A stretch of 64,000 bases of DNA, taken from positions 48,119 through 112,118 of the forward strand of contig NZ_PRDG01000006.1 of assembly GCF_017883985.1 (NCBI RefSeq), read 5' to 3'. Positions 35,985-44,144 of the stretch are shown piece after piece (position 1 is the stretch's first letter; the number at the start of each line of letters is the position of its first letter). This stretch comes from Streptococcus oricebi. GTDB taxonomy: Bacteria > Bacillota > Bacilli > Lactobacillales > Streptococcaceae. Made by a program: the position numbers and the translations under genes. The notes beneath the pieces were generated by a model that worked only from the letters and a program-made list of their open reading frames with translations, searched no databases and was not told where the DNA came from.

Positions 35985-37057
35985 GCTTGCTTTCACTTTT
36001 AAATACTGCTTTCTCAGTATGTTTCAGCTAGGATTTCAGAGAGCAGGATTTAGGAGCTTTTCTTCTATTATATACTATTATTTTAGTAAAGTCTGATAAG
36101 CTGTTCAAGGAACTATCCTATTGGTCCGACTTTATCAAAAGGGGCGGGCTCGGTTAATCGGCGGACGGGCTTAAAAGATCTTTTGCCTTCCTATATAATA
36201 GGAAGAAAAACCAGCTCGCCCTCATCTAGCTTCTAGATAAGGACAGGCTGGCCAGCTTTGGCGGGGCTGGGACTTGCTCAAGGGGGCATGGGGGCCTTAT
36301 TCTGACAAGTCTTTATAGTGGCAAAAGTCTGACAATTCTTATAGGGCTGGGATTTTGGCCGTCTTTTGTTAAAAGTATGTTAAAAATGGACACATGGGAA
36401 AAATTGAACATTTTTAGAGGCTTTTAGAGGCTTATTTGAGTACATTTATATTGACAGGGGGGGAGATTTAACATATACTAGATAGTGGAAAGTGGCTGGA
36501 CAGCTTAGGACACTGTTTGGAATAAACATTTTCCAACTATCGTATGCATACCGATAAAAAATAAACCACCACAAAACGAAGGACATAGTTCTGTGATGGT
36601 CAGGGGCCTTGTGATACAGAAAAAAATCGAAAACAGTACATAAATTCATACTGTATCATAAGGTTTTGATGAGGATTTAGCTTCAAACTAGATCGCATGT
36701 AAGTAAGAATCGTTGACTTAGTCTGTTCAACAACATCTTTTTTGCGCTCTTGTAACTCATACGTTTCAAGGCGATTCACAACTCATAGTGAAGAAGTGAA
36801 AAGAAAAATGCACAGGAATCAACATTTTACTTACAAGCTGACGAAATAATAGCAACAAAACTATCCATTTCTATCTTGTTTGTAGAAATCCTGCGCTTTA
36901 AGTGTAGAAAATCTAACTTAAAGAAAACTTAAAAATTTTTAGGGAATACAAAATGTATATCCTAGCTGTAAAATCTTACTAGCATTAAATCTTACTACTA
37001 GCATATTAGAAGTTTGAATTACAGGAAAATCTTTGGGAGAGATTAAGAAGGGAGATA
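35985..37057. other. 1.07-kb non-coding region upstream of the pilus operon
   Basis: No convincing gene on either strand. It includes short hairpins (CTTCCTATATAATAGGAAG at 36188-36206) and a direct repeat TTTTAGAGGC at 36412-36431. It also holds the strong promoter at 36451-36479. From there, a leader of about 570 bases with paired segments (TTGTGATACAG at 36610 with CTGTATCATAAG at 36651) reaches pilF. Confidence 0.5.
36451..36479 (+). promoter_or_regulatory. Type IV pilus operon promoter with G7 tract in the spacer
   Basis: TTGACA (36451-36456) and TATACT (36474-36479) flank a 17-base spacer whose first seven bases are G. Slippage in the tract would change spacing away from the 17-base optimum. 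The next gene downstream on this strand is pilF; no terminator is obvious between. Confidence 0.7.
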
Positions 37058-38734
37058 ATGATGGATTTAATGGCTATCATGGTACAATCCCGCCTGGTAA
37101 CGGTAGAACAAAAAGAAGAAATTCTGGAAAACATGCCACAGTCGGATTTGCCATTAGAAAGATATGTAATCAGCAAGGGCTATGTGAATGAGACTGACAT
37201 GCTCAAGGTTATGAGTTATTACTATCGTACCCAGTATGTCAACCTATCACAATTTACAATCAACACAGAAGCCGTTCAAAAGGTTTCTGAAAGGGTTGCT
37301 AGACAGCACGCGTTGATTCCTATTTCCTTTACAGAGGACGAGGAGCCAAAATTGATTGTTGCAATGGCGGATCCTAGCAACTACATCGCCTTGGATGATG
37401 TTAAAATCGTCTCTAAGATGAGTGTAGTACCTTATGTAACCTTTCGGGATGATATTGAGAAGTATATCGATCAGTATTATTCGCAGGAGGATGCTGCTAA
37501 ACAGGCAGCAACTGAGATTGAAGGTTTTGAAACCGAAATCGAAGAAGTTGAAGAAGACCTAGCTATCAAAAATGCGCCGGTTGTCCGCTTGATTGACTCG
37601 ATTGTCAGCCAAGCTATCAAGACCCGGGTTAGTGATATTCATATCGAGCCATTTGAAAAGGTCGTGCGCGTGCGTTTCCGGATTGACGGAACCTTGGTTG
37701 AAAATATGCAACTCAAGGCCAGTGCCCATTCGGCTATTGCAACGCGGATTAAGATTATGAGTGGCTTGGATATCGCGGAAAGACGGATTCCTCAGGATGG
37801 ACGGATCGAAACGACCATTGATGGTCGTGAGGTCGACATGCGGGTATCAGTGCTTCCGACAGTCTTTGGGGAGAAGATTGTTATCCGGATTTTGAATCGG
37901 AACGCGACGCTTTTGAGCAAGGAACAGCTTGGTTTCTCGCCAGCCAATGAGAAGATTTTTGATGAGATCTTAAAGGCGCCAGAAGGAATTATCCTTCTGA
38001 CAGGACCGACTGGTAGCGGGAAGACAACCACGCTTTATACAGCGCTTCGTGAATTAAATGATGTCGGTAAGAATATCATTACCGTTGAGGATCCGGTAGA
38101 GTACCGTCTCGAAGGTGTCAACCAAGTACAGGTGAACACCAAAGCCGGCCTGACCTTTGCCAGCGGACTTAGGAGTATCCTGCGGCAAGACCCAGACATC
38201 GTTCTTTTGGGAGAGATTCGTGATGAAGAGACGGCAAGTATCGCGGTTCGTGCGGCGATTACTGGACACGTCGTTCTATCAACAATCCATACCAACGACA
38301 CCGCCAGTACAGTAAACCGTCTGGTCGATATGGGCATCAAGCCTTATCTAGTATCGACTGCGACTGTTGGGATTATCGCTCAACGTCTGATTAAGCGAAT
38401 TTGTCCCAAGTGTAAGACGCCTGTCGAAGTCACAAGCGACCAATATGCCGGAGTCGGCATTCATAAGGGAGATACTCTGTATCATGGAGTGGGCTGTAAC
38501 TATTGTAGCGGAACAGGCTACTATGGACGGATTGCTATCCATGAAATTATGGCAGTAACGAAAGAAATCAAAGCCTTAATCAACCAAGGCGGTACAACCG
38601 CAGATATTAGGGAACGTGCCCGTCAAAACGGCATGAGAGACTTGGCTGAAGAGGCGATTGATGTTGCCAAGCAGGGGATTACAACGATTGAAGAAGCAAT
38701 GAAGATTGCCTTCAGTTTAGAAGGGGAAGTTTAG
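37058..38734 (+). CDS. pilF: Type IV pilus assembly ATPase (PilB/PilF/GspE family)
   Basis: A 558-residue extension ATPase powering pilus polymerisation. An N-terminal T2SSE_N-type domain (about 1-145) leads to the RecA-like ATPase: Walker A TGPTGSGKTTTLY (about 313-325), Asp box ITVEDPVEYRLEG, Walker B ILRQDPDIVLLGEIRDEET, His box TGHVVLSTIHTND and the zinc-binding CPKC...CNYC. ATG 37058 or 37061 with AAGGGAG upstream. First gene of a 15-gene operon. Name follows the S. sanguinis convention. Confidence 0.95.
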   Translation: MMDLMAIMVQSRLVTVEQKEEILENMPQSDLPLERYVISKGYVNETDMLKVMSYYYRTQYVNLSQFTINTEAVQKVSERVARQHALIPISFTEDEEPKLIVAMADPSNYIALDDVKIVSKMSVVPYVTFRDDIEKYIDQYYSQEDAAKQAATEIEGFETEIEEVEEDLAIKNAPVVRLIDSIVSQAIKTRVSDIHIEPFEKVVRVRFRIDGTLVENMQLKASAHSAIATRIKIMSGLDIAERRIPQDGRIETTIDGREVDMRVSVLPTVFGEKIVIRILNRNATLLSKEQLGFSPANEKIFDEILKAPEGIILLTGPTGSGKTTTLYTALRELNDVGKNIITVEDPVEYRLEGVNQVQVNTKAGLTFASGLRSILRQDPDIVLLGEIRDEETASIAVRAAITGHVVLSTIHTNDTASTVNRLVDMGIKPYLVSTATVGIIAQRLIKRICPKCKTPVEVTSDQYAGVGIHKGDTLYHGVGCNYCSGTGYYGRIAIHEIMAVTKEIKALINQGGTTADIRERARQNGMRDLAEEAIDVAKQGITTIEEAMKIAFSLEGEV

Positions 38735-38735
38735 G

Positions 38736-39794
38736 ATGAATTTGGATGAGTTAATCAAGCAAGCCATCGAAGCGGGGGCTTCGGATATCCACTTTACAGT
38801 GGGGGCTGAGCCGACCATGCGTCTGCATGGGAAGCTCATGCCGATTACGGATACCATTTTAAGCAATGAGGACACGGTCCGCTTTACCAAGGAGATTTTG
38901 AATGACAAGCAGGTCAGCCACCTCCTAGAAGTCGGTGAAGTCGACTGTGCCCACGAGGTGGACAATGGTTACCGCTTGCGGGTCAACATCTTTAAGCAAA
39001 AAAATAATTGTGGGATTGCCTTGCGGGTCATTCCGAGAGAGATTCCAACCATGGAGTCGCTCGGTCTGCCACCGATTATCCGTAAATTAGCGGAAAAACG
39101 TCGGGGCTTGATCTTGGTTACTGGTCCAACTGGTAGCGGAAAGTCAACGACCTTGGCTACCATGATTAACTATATGAATAGTTTTCGGGATGAACACATC
39201 ATCACCATTGAGGATCCGATCGAGTACATGCATACGCATAACAAGTGCTTGGTCAACCAGCGGGAACTGGGAGCGGATACTCAAAGTTTTGGAAATGCTC
39301 TTCGTGGAGCCCTGCGTCAGGACCCGGATATTATCCTAGTCGGAGAAATGCGGGATAAGGAAACGATTGAGATTGCCCTGCGAGCCGCAGAAACAGGTCA
39401 CTTGGTGCTTTCGACCCTCCATACGGTTGGAGCTGTTAATACCATGGACCGGATTATCGACGTTTTCCCAGCAGAGCAGCAGGAGCAAATCCGGGTACAG
39501 CTATCAGCTGTTACCGAGGGAGTTGTTTCGCAGCAACTGATGCGAACCGTCAATGGTAAGGGTCGGGTGGCCGCCTTTGAAATCATGATTGGTACACCAG
39601 CCATTCGTAACTTGATTCGGGAAGGAAAAACCCACCAGCTCTTGACTCCGATTCAAACCGGAGCGCAACAGGGCATGATTACCATGGATACCTCGCTGAT
39701 GGGACTCTTTAGGCGCAATATCATTGACCAGAGGACCTTGCTATCTTATGCAGTAGATCGGGCTCAAGTCGAAAAGAGCCTAGGTATCGTATAG
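38736..39794 (+). CDS. pilT: Type IV pilus retraction ATPase PilT
   Basis: A 352-residue ATPase that depolymerises pili. It starts with LIKQAIEAGASDIHFTVG, has Walker A TGPTGSGKSTTL, Walker B DIILVGEMRDKETIEIA, TGHLVLSTLHTVGAVNTMDRIIDVFP, and the AIRNLIREGKTHQL element (AIRNLIRE is the diagnostic PilT C-terminal motif). Its presence predicts retraction and perhaps twitching motility. One base separates it from pilF. Confidence 0.96.
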   Translation: MNLDELIKQAIEAGASDIHFTVGAEPTMRLHGKLMPITDTILSNEDTVRFTKEILNDKQVSHLLEVGEVDCAHEVDNGYRLRVNIFKQKNNCGIALRVIPREIPTMESLGLPPIIRKLAEKRRGLILVTGPTGSGKSTTLATMINYMNSFRDEHIITIEDPIEYMHTHNKCLVNQRELGADTQSFGNALRGALRQDPDIILVGEMRDKETIEIALRAAETGHLVLSTLHTVGAVNTMDRIIDVFPAEQQEQIRVQLSAVTEGVVSQQLMRTVNGKGRVAAFEIMIGTPAIRNLIREGKTHQLLTPIQTGAQQGMITMDTSLMGLFRRNIIDQRTLLSYAVDRAQVEKSLGIV

Positions 39795-39807
39795 GGGGCG
39801 GGTGTAA

Positions 39808-41034
39808 ATGGCAATATTTATATGTAAGTATCTGGATGCCCATCAGCATGTGCAAAGCACAGAGATTGATGCAGCCAGCAAGGCGGAAGCCTTGGCCCAA
39901 CTGAGGCTTCAAGGGAAGCCTATCAATATTGAAGAAAAGATAGTTGGTTCTAAAGACATCGTCTTATTTGAAGCTAAGAAGATTAAGATTAAAGATATTT
40001 CTATCTTCTGTAAGCAGATGTCGGTTATGCTCAACTCAGGGATTCCCCTCAATAATGCGGTGGATATCCTGGAGCAGCAAACAACCTCCAAGCAACTCAA
40101 GGCCTCACTCAAGAAGATGAGTAGTCAGCTGAAAGAAGGGAACCAACTTTCTAAGGCCATGATGGATCAAGGAAAGATGTTTCCTGACCTCCTGGTTCGG
40201 ATGGTCCAGGCGGGTGAAAAAACTGGTAGATTGGATGAGGTCTTGGAAAAGATGTCTATCCACTATACCAAGGAGTTAAAAATCAACCGCCAAATCACTG
40301 GAGCCATGATTTATCCGATTATCCTCTCCCTCTTGGTAGTAGGAGCGGTTGGTGTCTTGCTCTATGTGGTGGTTCCATCCTTTAAGGACATTTTTGAGAG
40401 TGGTGGGGTAGCACTACCTTTACCAACTAGGATTGTCCTTGCAGCCAGCAATTTCTTGCAGGCTAATTGGTTCTTTGTTCTCTTGATTGTCGGAGCCTTG
40501 GGCTTTGGTTTCTTCCAGTATCGAAAGACCGAGGCGGGGCGCTACCAGCTAGACCAACTTAAGTTGTCTATACCGGTTATCAAGGGTCCTATGCAAAAGA
40601 TTGTTACCGCTCGTTTCTCCAGCACCTTGGCAACCTTGACTAGTGCTGGGATTCCCTTGGTTGATGCCATTGAGGCAGCTGCCTCAACCACCAATAATAC
40701 GGTGGTGATTGAAAAGCTCAACGAGGCTAATGAAGGCTTGCAAAAAGGAGAACGGTTGACGGATATGATTAGCCAGACCAAGCTCTTTCCACCGATGATG
40801 ATTTCCATGGTGAAAATCGGGGAAGAATCTGGGTCCTTGGAGTCTATGCTAGATAAGACTTCTGCTTACTATGAAGAAGAGCTAGAAGCAGCTATCAAGC
40901 AACTCTTATCCTTGATGGAGCCAGCCCTGATTGTAGTCATGGGTACGGTTATCGGGGGAATTGTCGCGGCTATCATGTTCCCACTGCTTGAATTGGCAGG
41001 TGCGGTCGAAGCAGGGGCGAATAAGAACCAGTAA
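39808..41034 (+). CDS. pilG: Type IV pilus inner-membrane platform protein (PilC/PilG, GspF family)
   Basis: A 408-residue polytopic protein with two GspF repeats (about 68-190 and 270-390), each beginning with the FCKQMSVMLNSGIPL / FSSTLATLTSAGIPL pattern, and membrane segments near 170, 220 and 375. It anchors the extension and retraction ATPases. GGGGGCGGG precedes the ATG. Confidence 0.95.
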   Translation: MAIFICKYLDAHQHVQSTEIDAASKAEALAQLRLQGKPINIEEKIVGSKDIVLFEAKKIKIKDISIFCKQMSVMLNSGIPLNNAVDILEQQTTSKQLKASLKKMSSQLKEGNQLSKAMMDQGKMFPDLLVRMVQAGEKTGRLDEVLEKMSIHYTKELKINRQITGAMIYPIILSLLVVGAVGVLLYVVVPSFKDIFESGGVALPLPTRIVLAASNFLQANWFFVLLIVGALGFGFFQYRKTEAGRYQLDQLKLSIPVIKGPMQKIVTARFSSTLATLTSAGIPLVDAIEAAASTTNNTVVIEKLNEANEGLQKGERLTDMISQTKLFPPMMISMVKIGEESGSLESMLDKTSAYYEEELEAAIKQLLSLMEPALIVVMGTVIGGIVAAIMFPLLELAGAVEAGANKNQ

Positions 41035-41070
41035 AAATTTTAGGGAGATTGGTAGCTGGAGGGTTACCAG

Positions 41071-41547
41071 ATGAAAAAGTTAAAAGGAAATTTAGGAATG
41101 CAAGTTAGCTTAAAAGCTATCAGCAAGAAGATAAAGAAAAAGAAGGGTTTTACTTTGGTAGAGCTGATAGTGGTTATCATTATTATTGCCATTATCGCTG
41201 CTGTCGCCCTTCCTCGGATTGCGGCCTTTCAGGAGAATGCTAGAAAGTCCCGAATCTTGAGTGAACATCGCCAACTGGTGACGGCCATTCAGGCACGGGT
41301 CTCTAGCTCCAAGAAGCCTGCAGAAGAGTTTGAAAAAATCAAAACGCTAGAAAGCTTGAAAGGCTATATGAATATTAATGATTCAGAAGCCTTGACCAGC
41401 AGACTAGCTAAGGACGGTCCCAGCAAAGAGAGCGCCCATCAAATCACAGATGGCAAGCTGGTTTCGACCTATACCGACCCTCGAGGAAAGGTTGCAGATA
41501 GTCGCAGCGAGAGCTGGGAGTATGTCCTTGCCCCTGCGGGTCGCTAG
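41071..41547 (+). CDS. pilE1: Type IV pilin PilE1
   Basis: A 158-residue pilin. Class III leader ends KKKKG, cleaved before Phe27 of FTLVELIVVIIIIAIIAAVALPRI; Glu5 of the mature protein is present. The leader is 26 residues with the first ATG (good GGAGGG), or 17 if ATG 41098 is used. The mature N-terminal 50 residues are almost identical to PilE2, the C-terminal parts diverge. Codons are ordinary, in contrast to pilE2. Confidence 0.93.
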   Translation: MKKLKGNLGMQVSLKAISKKIKKKKGFTLVELIVVIIIIAIIAAVALPRIAAFQENARKSRILSEHRQLVTAIQARVSSSKKPAEEFEKIKTLESLKGYMNINDSEALTSRLAKDGPSKESAHQITDGKLVSTYTDPRGKVADSRSESWEYVLAPAGR

Positions 41548-41564
41548 TTGACAGGGCAAGCCCT

Positions 41565-41661
41565 ACTCGGCCTAGTGTCTGCCGAGTTCGCTAAAAGGCA
41601 CTCCAAGTGGGAGTTTGTAGGGTCTCCCACTATCACAAGGTCTCTGAGAGGCCACCATATC
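41565..41661 (+). other. Stem-loops between the two pilin genes
   Basis: ACTCGGC/GCCGAGT, GTGGGAG/CTCCCAC and GGTCTC/GAGGCC pairings fill most of the gap and are not followed by T tracts. They look like mRNA processing or stability elements rather than terminators. Confidence 0.5.
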
Positions 41662-41707
41662 AAATAAAAAAGAAAAAGTTTTAAGAAGGATAAAAGGGAA
41701 AATAAAC

Positions 41708-42166
41708 ATGTTAAACAAATTACAAGCTATGCGTAAAAATCTTAAGAAAAAAGGTAAAGGATTTACCTTGGTTGAGTTGATTGTCGTAATCATCATCATT
41801 GCGATCATTGCTGCTGTGGCATTGCCACGTATCGCAGCATTCCAAGAAAATGCGCGTAAATCACGGATTCAATCTGAACACCGTCAATTGGTAACTGCTA
41901 TTCAAGCACGTATCTCACAATCAAAAAATCCATCTGAAGAATGGAAAGAAATCAAATCTATTGAAGATGTTAAGGCTTATATGAATGTCAAGTCAGCTTC
42001 TGGAGACCTCGCGAACTCTCTTGCAAAAGATGGTGAGAACAATGGTCCAGCGCATGTAATTGCAAGTGGTAAGTTGACTTCAACTTATACTGATCCAGCA
42101 AATAAAACTGGAAACGATTCTAAGAGTGAGACCTTTGAATACGACATCAGCCCAGCAAATCAATAA
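41708..42166 (+). CDS. pilE2: Type IV pilin PilE2, probable major subunit
   Basis: A 152-residue pilin with an 18-residue leader ending GKG before FTLVELIVVIIIIAIIAA. Codon choice is strongly biased (AAA, GAA, CGT, CCA, TCA, GCA), as in rpsD, implying very high expression. A disulfide pair is absent. AGAAGGATAAAAGGGAAAATAAAC precedes the ATG. Hairpins before and after the gene may raise its mRNA level relative to neighbours. Confidence 0.94.
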   Translation: MLNKLQAMRKNLKKKGKGFTLVELIVVIIIIAIIAAVALPRIAAFQENARKSRIQSEHRQLVTAIQARISQSKNPSEEWKEIKSIEDVKAYMNVKSASGDLANSLAKDGENNGPAHVIASGKLTSTYTDPANKTGNDSKSETFEYDISPANQ

Positions 42167-42198
42167 TATTTAAACGGGGGATAAGTTAAAACTCTACT

Positions 42199-42266
42199 CC
42201 GACTGCCTTGTGCAGTCGGATATTCCCAAAGTAGTTGTCCAAGTTGACAACTATTTTGGGAATATC
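42199..42266 (+). other. Two strong stem-loops after pilE2
   Basis: TCCGACTGC/GCAGTCGGA (about 42199-42220) and a 21-bp stem with one G-U, arms 42219-42239 and 42246-42266. No T tract follows, so full termination is unlikely. They may protect the upstream pilE2 mRNA or reduce read-through to the minor pilins. The two share bases 42219-42220, so they could be alternatives. Confidence 0.6.
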
Positions 42267-42282
42267 AAATGGGGGAGAAGAT

Positions 42283-42777
42283 ATGAAGGACAAAAAACAT
42301 AAAGGAGCAACCCTACCAATGGTGATTATCGCCATTGTTTTGTTGACTGCGGCTATTGGGATTACAGCCTCAGTCTTAAATACTAGCTATGGGCAAACCC
42401 AGCGCATGTATAACTTTTTGACCGCCAAGTATAATGCTGTATCGGGAAGTCAACTGGCCTTGGGGGCTTACTTTGAAGGGAATGGGAAATCCTCAGACCT
42501 TTATAGTGAGTTTTCTAAGCGGGCTGAACGTAAGACCTCTAATAGCAATAAGGTTTTGGCGGCTCATCAGTTTAAGTATGGTGGCCAGGCTGAGATTGAG
42601 ATGTCGGGTGAGTTTTTAGATGGCTCAACAGACAGAGATGACTACTACATCACAATCACTTCTAGGGCCAAGGTGGCTAACTCGAATGATTACTATGTCC
42701 ACACCGTGGTCTTTAACTGGGCAACTAGTGGTATTCGGAGTGAGAGTGGCGGTCTAGAATCTGGAACAAAGAGGTAG
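42283..42777 (+). CDS. pilA: Minor pilin with degenerate class III signal (PilA-like)
   Basis: A 164-residue pilin-like protein. The signal is atypical: KKHKG then ATLPMVIIAIVLLTAAIGI, with Ala instead of Phe/Met at +1 and Pro in place of Glu5. The hydrophobic helix and a small soluble domain follow. In the S. sanguinis locus a similar degenerate pilin precedes the two modular pilins and helps cap the filament tip. ATG at 42283 follows GGGGGAGAAG; symbol by synteny only. Confidence 0.7.
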   Translation: MKDKKHKGATLPMVIIAIVLLTAAIGITASVLNTSYGQTQRMYNFLTAKYNAVSGSQLALGAYFEGNGKSSDLYSEFSKRAERKTSNSNKVLAAHQFKYGGQAEIEMSGEFLDGSTDRDDYYITITSRAKVANSNDYYVHTVVFNWATSGIRSESGGLESGTKR

Positions 42778-42783
42778 GTGAAG

Positions 42784-44130
42784 ATGAAAAAAGTAAAAGC
42801 GGGATTCACCCTAGTTGAGATGATTATTGCCATCATGCTGATGGCCATGGTCGGGGTGCTCCTAGGAATTATATTTAATACATTTTTCCGCGGTCAGGGG
42901 ATGATTGACAAGGAGGCTGCTATTCAGGCGGAAATGCGGACCGCCATGCAGACGGTGGACAATACGGTCGGTAAGGCAACAGCGGTCTTTGTCTTGGATG
43001 ACAGCAAGTATAAGGGAAGCAAGGAAGGACTAACCAAGGGTTGGAGCTATGTCGGTCTCTCTGCAGACGGTAAGAAAATCCTTAACCATGTCTGGAATAA
43101 GAATAAAAATGATTGGGATATTACAGAATTGGGAGTTAAATCTATCTATGATATGAAGATGGACTTAACCTTTAAGACGGAAGGTGCCTATCAGGACAAT
43201 CGTCTCTTGAAGTATGATTTGTCAGGCCAATTTGCCAAGTCCAACAACCAACTGTCCTTAGATACGGCTATTATGGCCTTGAATACCAAGCAAATCTTTT
43301 CTAAGGTAGCCAAGGGCAAAAAAGGAATTGCTATCGCCTATCGGAATGACCCGATTGAGGGAAACTTTAATATTGCCGTTTCCTTTGTCTTTGATACATC
43401 GGGCTCTATGGCTTGGACGATGAGTCGTAAGAGTGACGGCAGCAAGAGTCGGATGAATATTTTGAAAGAAAAGGCCAACCTTTTAGTAGACGACTTGGCA
43501 AAAATTGGGAATGTTCGGACCAACCTAGTCGAATTTAATACGTTAGGCGCTTACGTACAAGAGTCTTTCGTCGACTTAGATACAGATGTAAATCAAATTC
43601 GGACTAAAATTAACAGCTTGAAGTCTAATGGAGGGACTAATCCAGGAGATGGCTTGCGTTATAGTTTAGTTAGTATGAGGGGTAATAAGGCCCAGTTAAA
43701 ATACGTCGTTCTCCTTACCGATGGTTTGCCTAACATTTATTCAGTCGGAAGCTATAAGTCTAAGACAACACATAGTTACTATGTTACAGACTATGTGGAT
43801 CCAAAACCGGACCTGTCTGACTTGGTTGGCTCAAAAGCTAAGAAGGAGTTTTACTGGAACAAGAGTGATACACAGGCTCTTCCAGAGGCTTCTAAATATG
43901 CGGGCCAAGTAATGTCTACCTTTGGTTCAGACATTCGTCGGGTTAGTGTAATTGGTTTTTCCGCACTGAAAAATGAAATTGCCTATGGGCAAAATATGAC
44001 AGATGAGATTGGTAAAAGTGGTGTGGCTGCTGAGTATGCAGAGGCGACTAGTGAAGCAAAACTACAAGAAGTCTTTTCTGGAATTAAAAAGCAAATTGAG
44101 CAGGATAAGTGGTTCGTAGCAGGACCTTAG
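42784..44130 (+). CDS. pilB: Modular minor pilin with von Willebrand factor A domain (PilB-like)
   Basis: A 448-residue pilin: leader MKKVKAG, then FTLVEMIIAIMLMAMVG. A pilin module (about 30-195) is followed by a vWA domain (about 197-445). The metal-ion-dependent adhesion site is complete: DTSGSM (Asp204), Thr in GGTNPGDG and Asp in LLTDGLPN. Probably an adhesin at the pilus tip binding host proteins. Named after the S. sanguinis tip pilin, not the Gram-negative ATPase PilB. Confidence 0.88.
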   Translation: MKKVKAGFTLVEMIIAIMLMAMVGVLLGIIFNTFFRGQGMIDKEAAIQAEMRTAMQTVDNTVGKATAVFVLDDSKYKGSKEGLTKGWSYVGLSADGKKILNHVWNKNKNDWDITELGVKSIYDMKMDLTFKTEGAYQDNRLLKYDLSGQFAKSNNQLSLDTAIMALNTKQIFSKVAKGKKGIAIAYRNDPIEGNFNIAVSFVFDTSGSMAWTMSRKSDGSKSRMNILKEKANLLVDDLAKIGNVRTNLVEFNTLGAYVQESFVDLDTDVNQIRTKINSLKSNGGTNPGDGLRYSLVSMRGNKAQLKYVVLLTDGLPNIYSVGSYKSKTTHSYYVTDYVDPKPDLSDLVGSKAKKEFYWNKSDTQALPEASKYAGQVMSTFGSDIRRVSVIGFSALKNEIAYGQNMTDEIGKSGVAAEYAEATSEAKLQEVFSGIKKQIEQDKWFVAGP

Positions 44131-44144
44131 AAATGAGGAGAAAA

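Noticed and set aside
36446..36649. Minus-strand 67-codon frame upstream of the pilus operon
   Set aside because: No ribosome-binding site or recognisable motif; it lies across the pilus promoter and leader.
35985..37057. Degraded insertion sequence
   Set aside because: No transposase fragments or terminal inverted repeats could be recognised; the hairpins look like leader structure.
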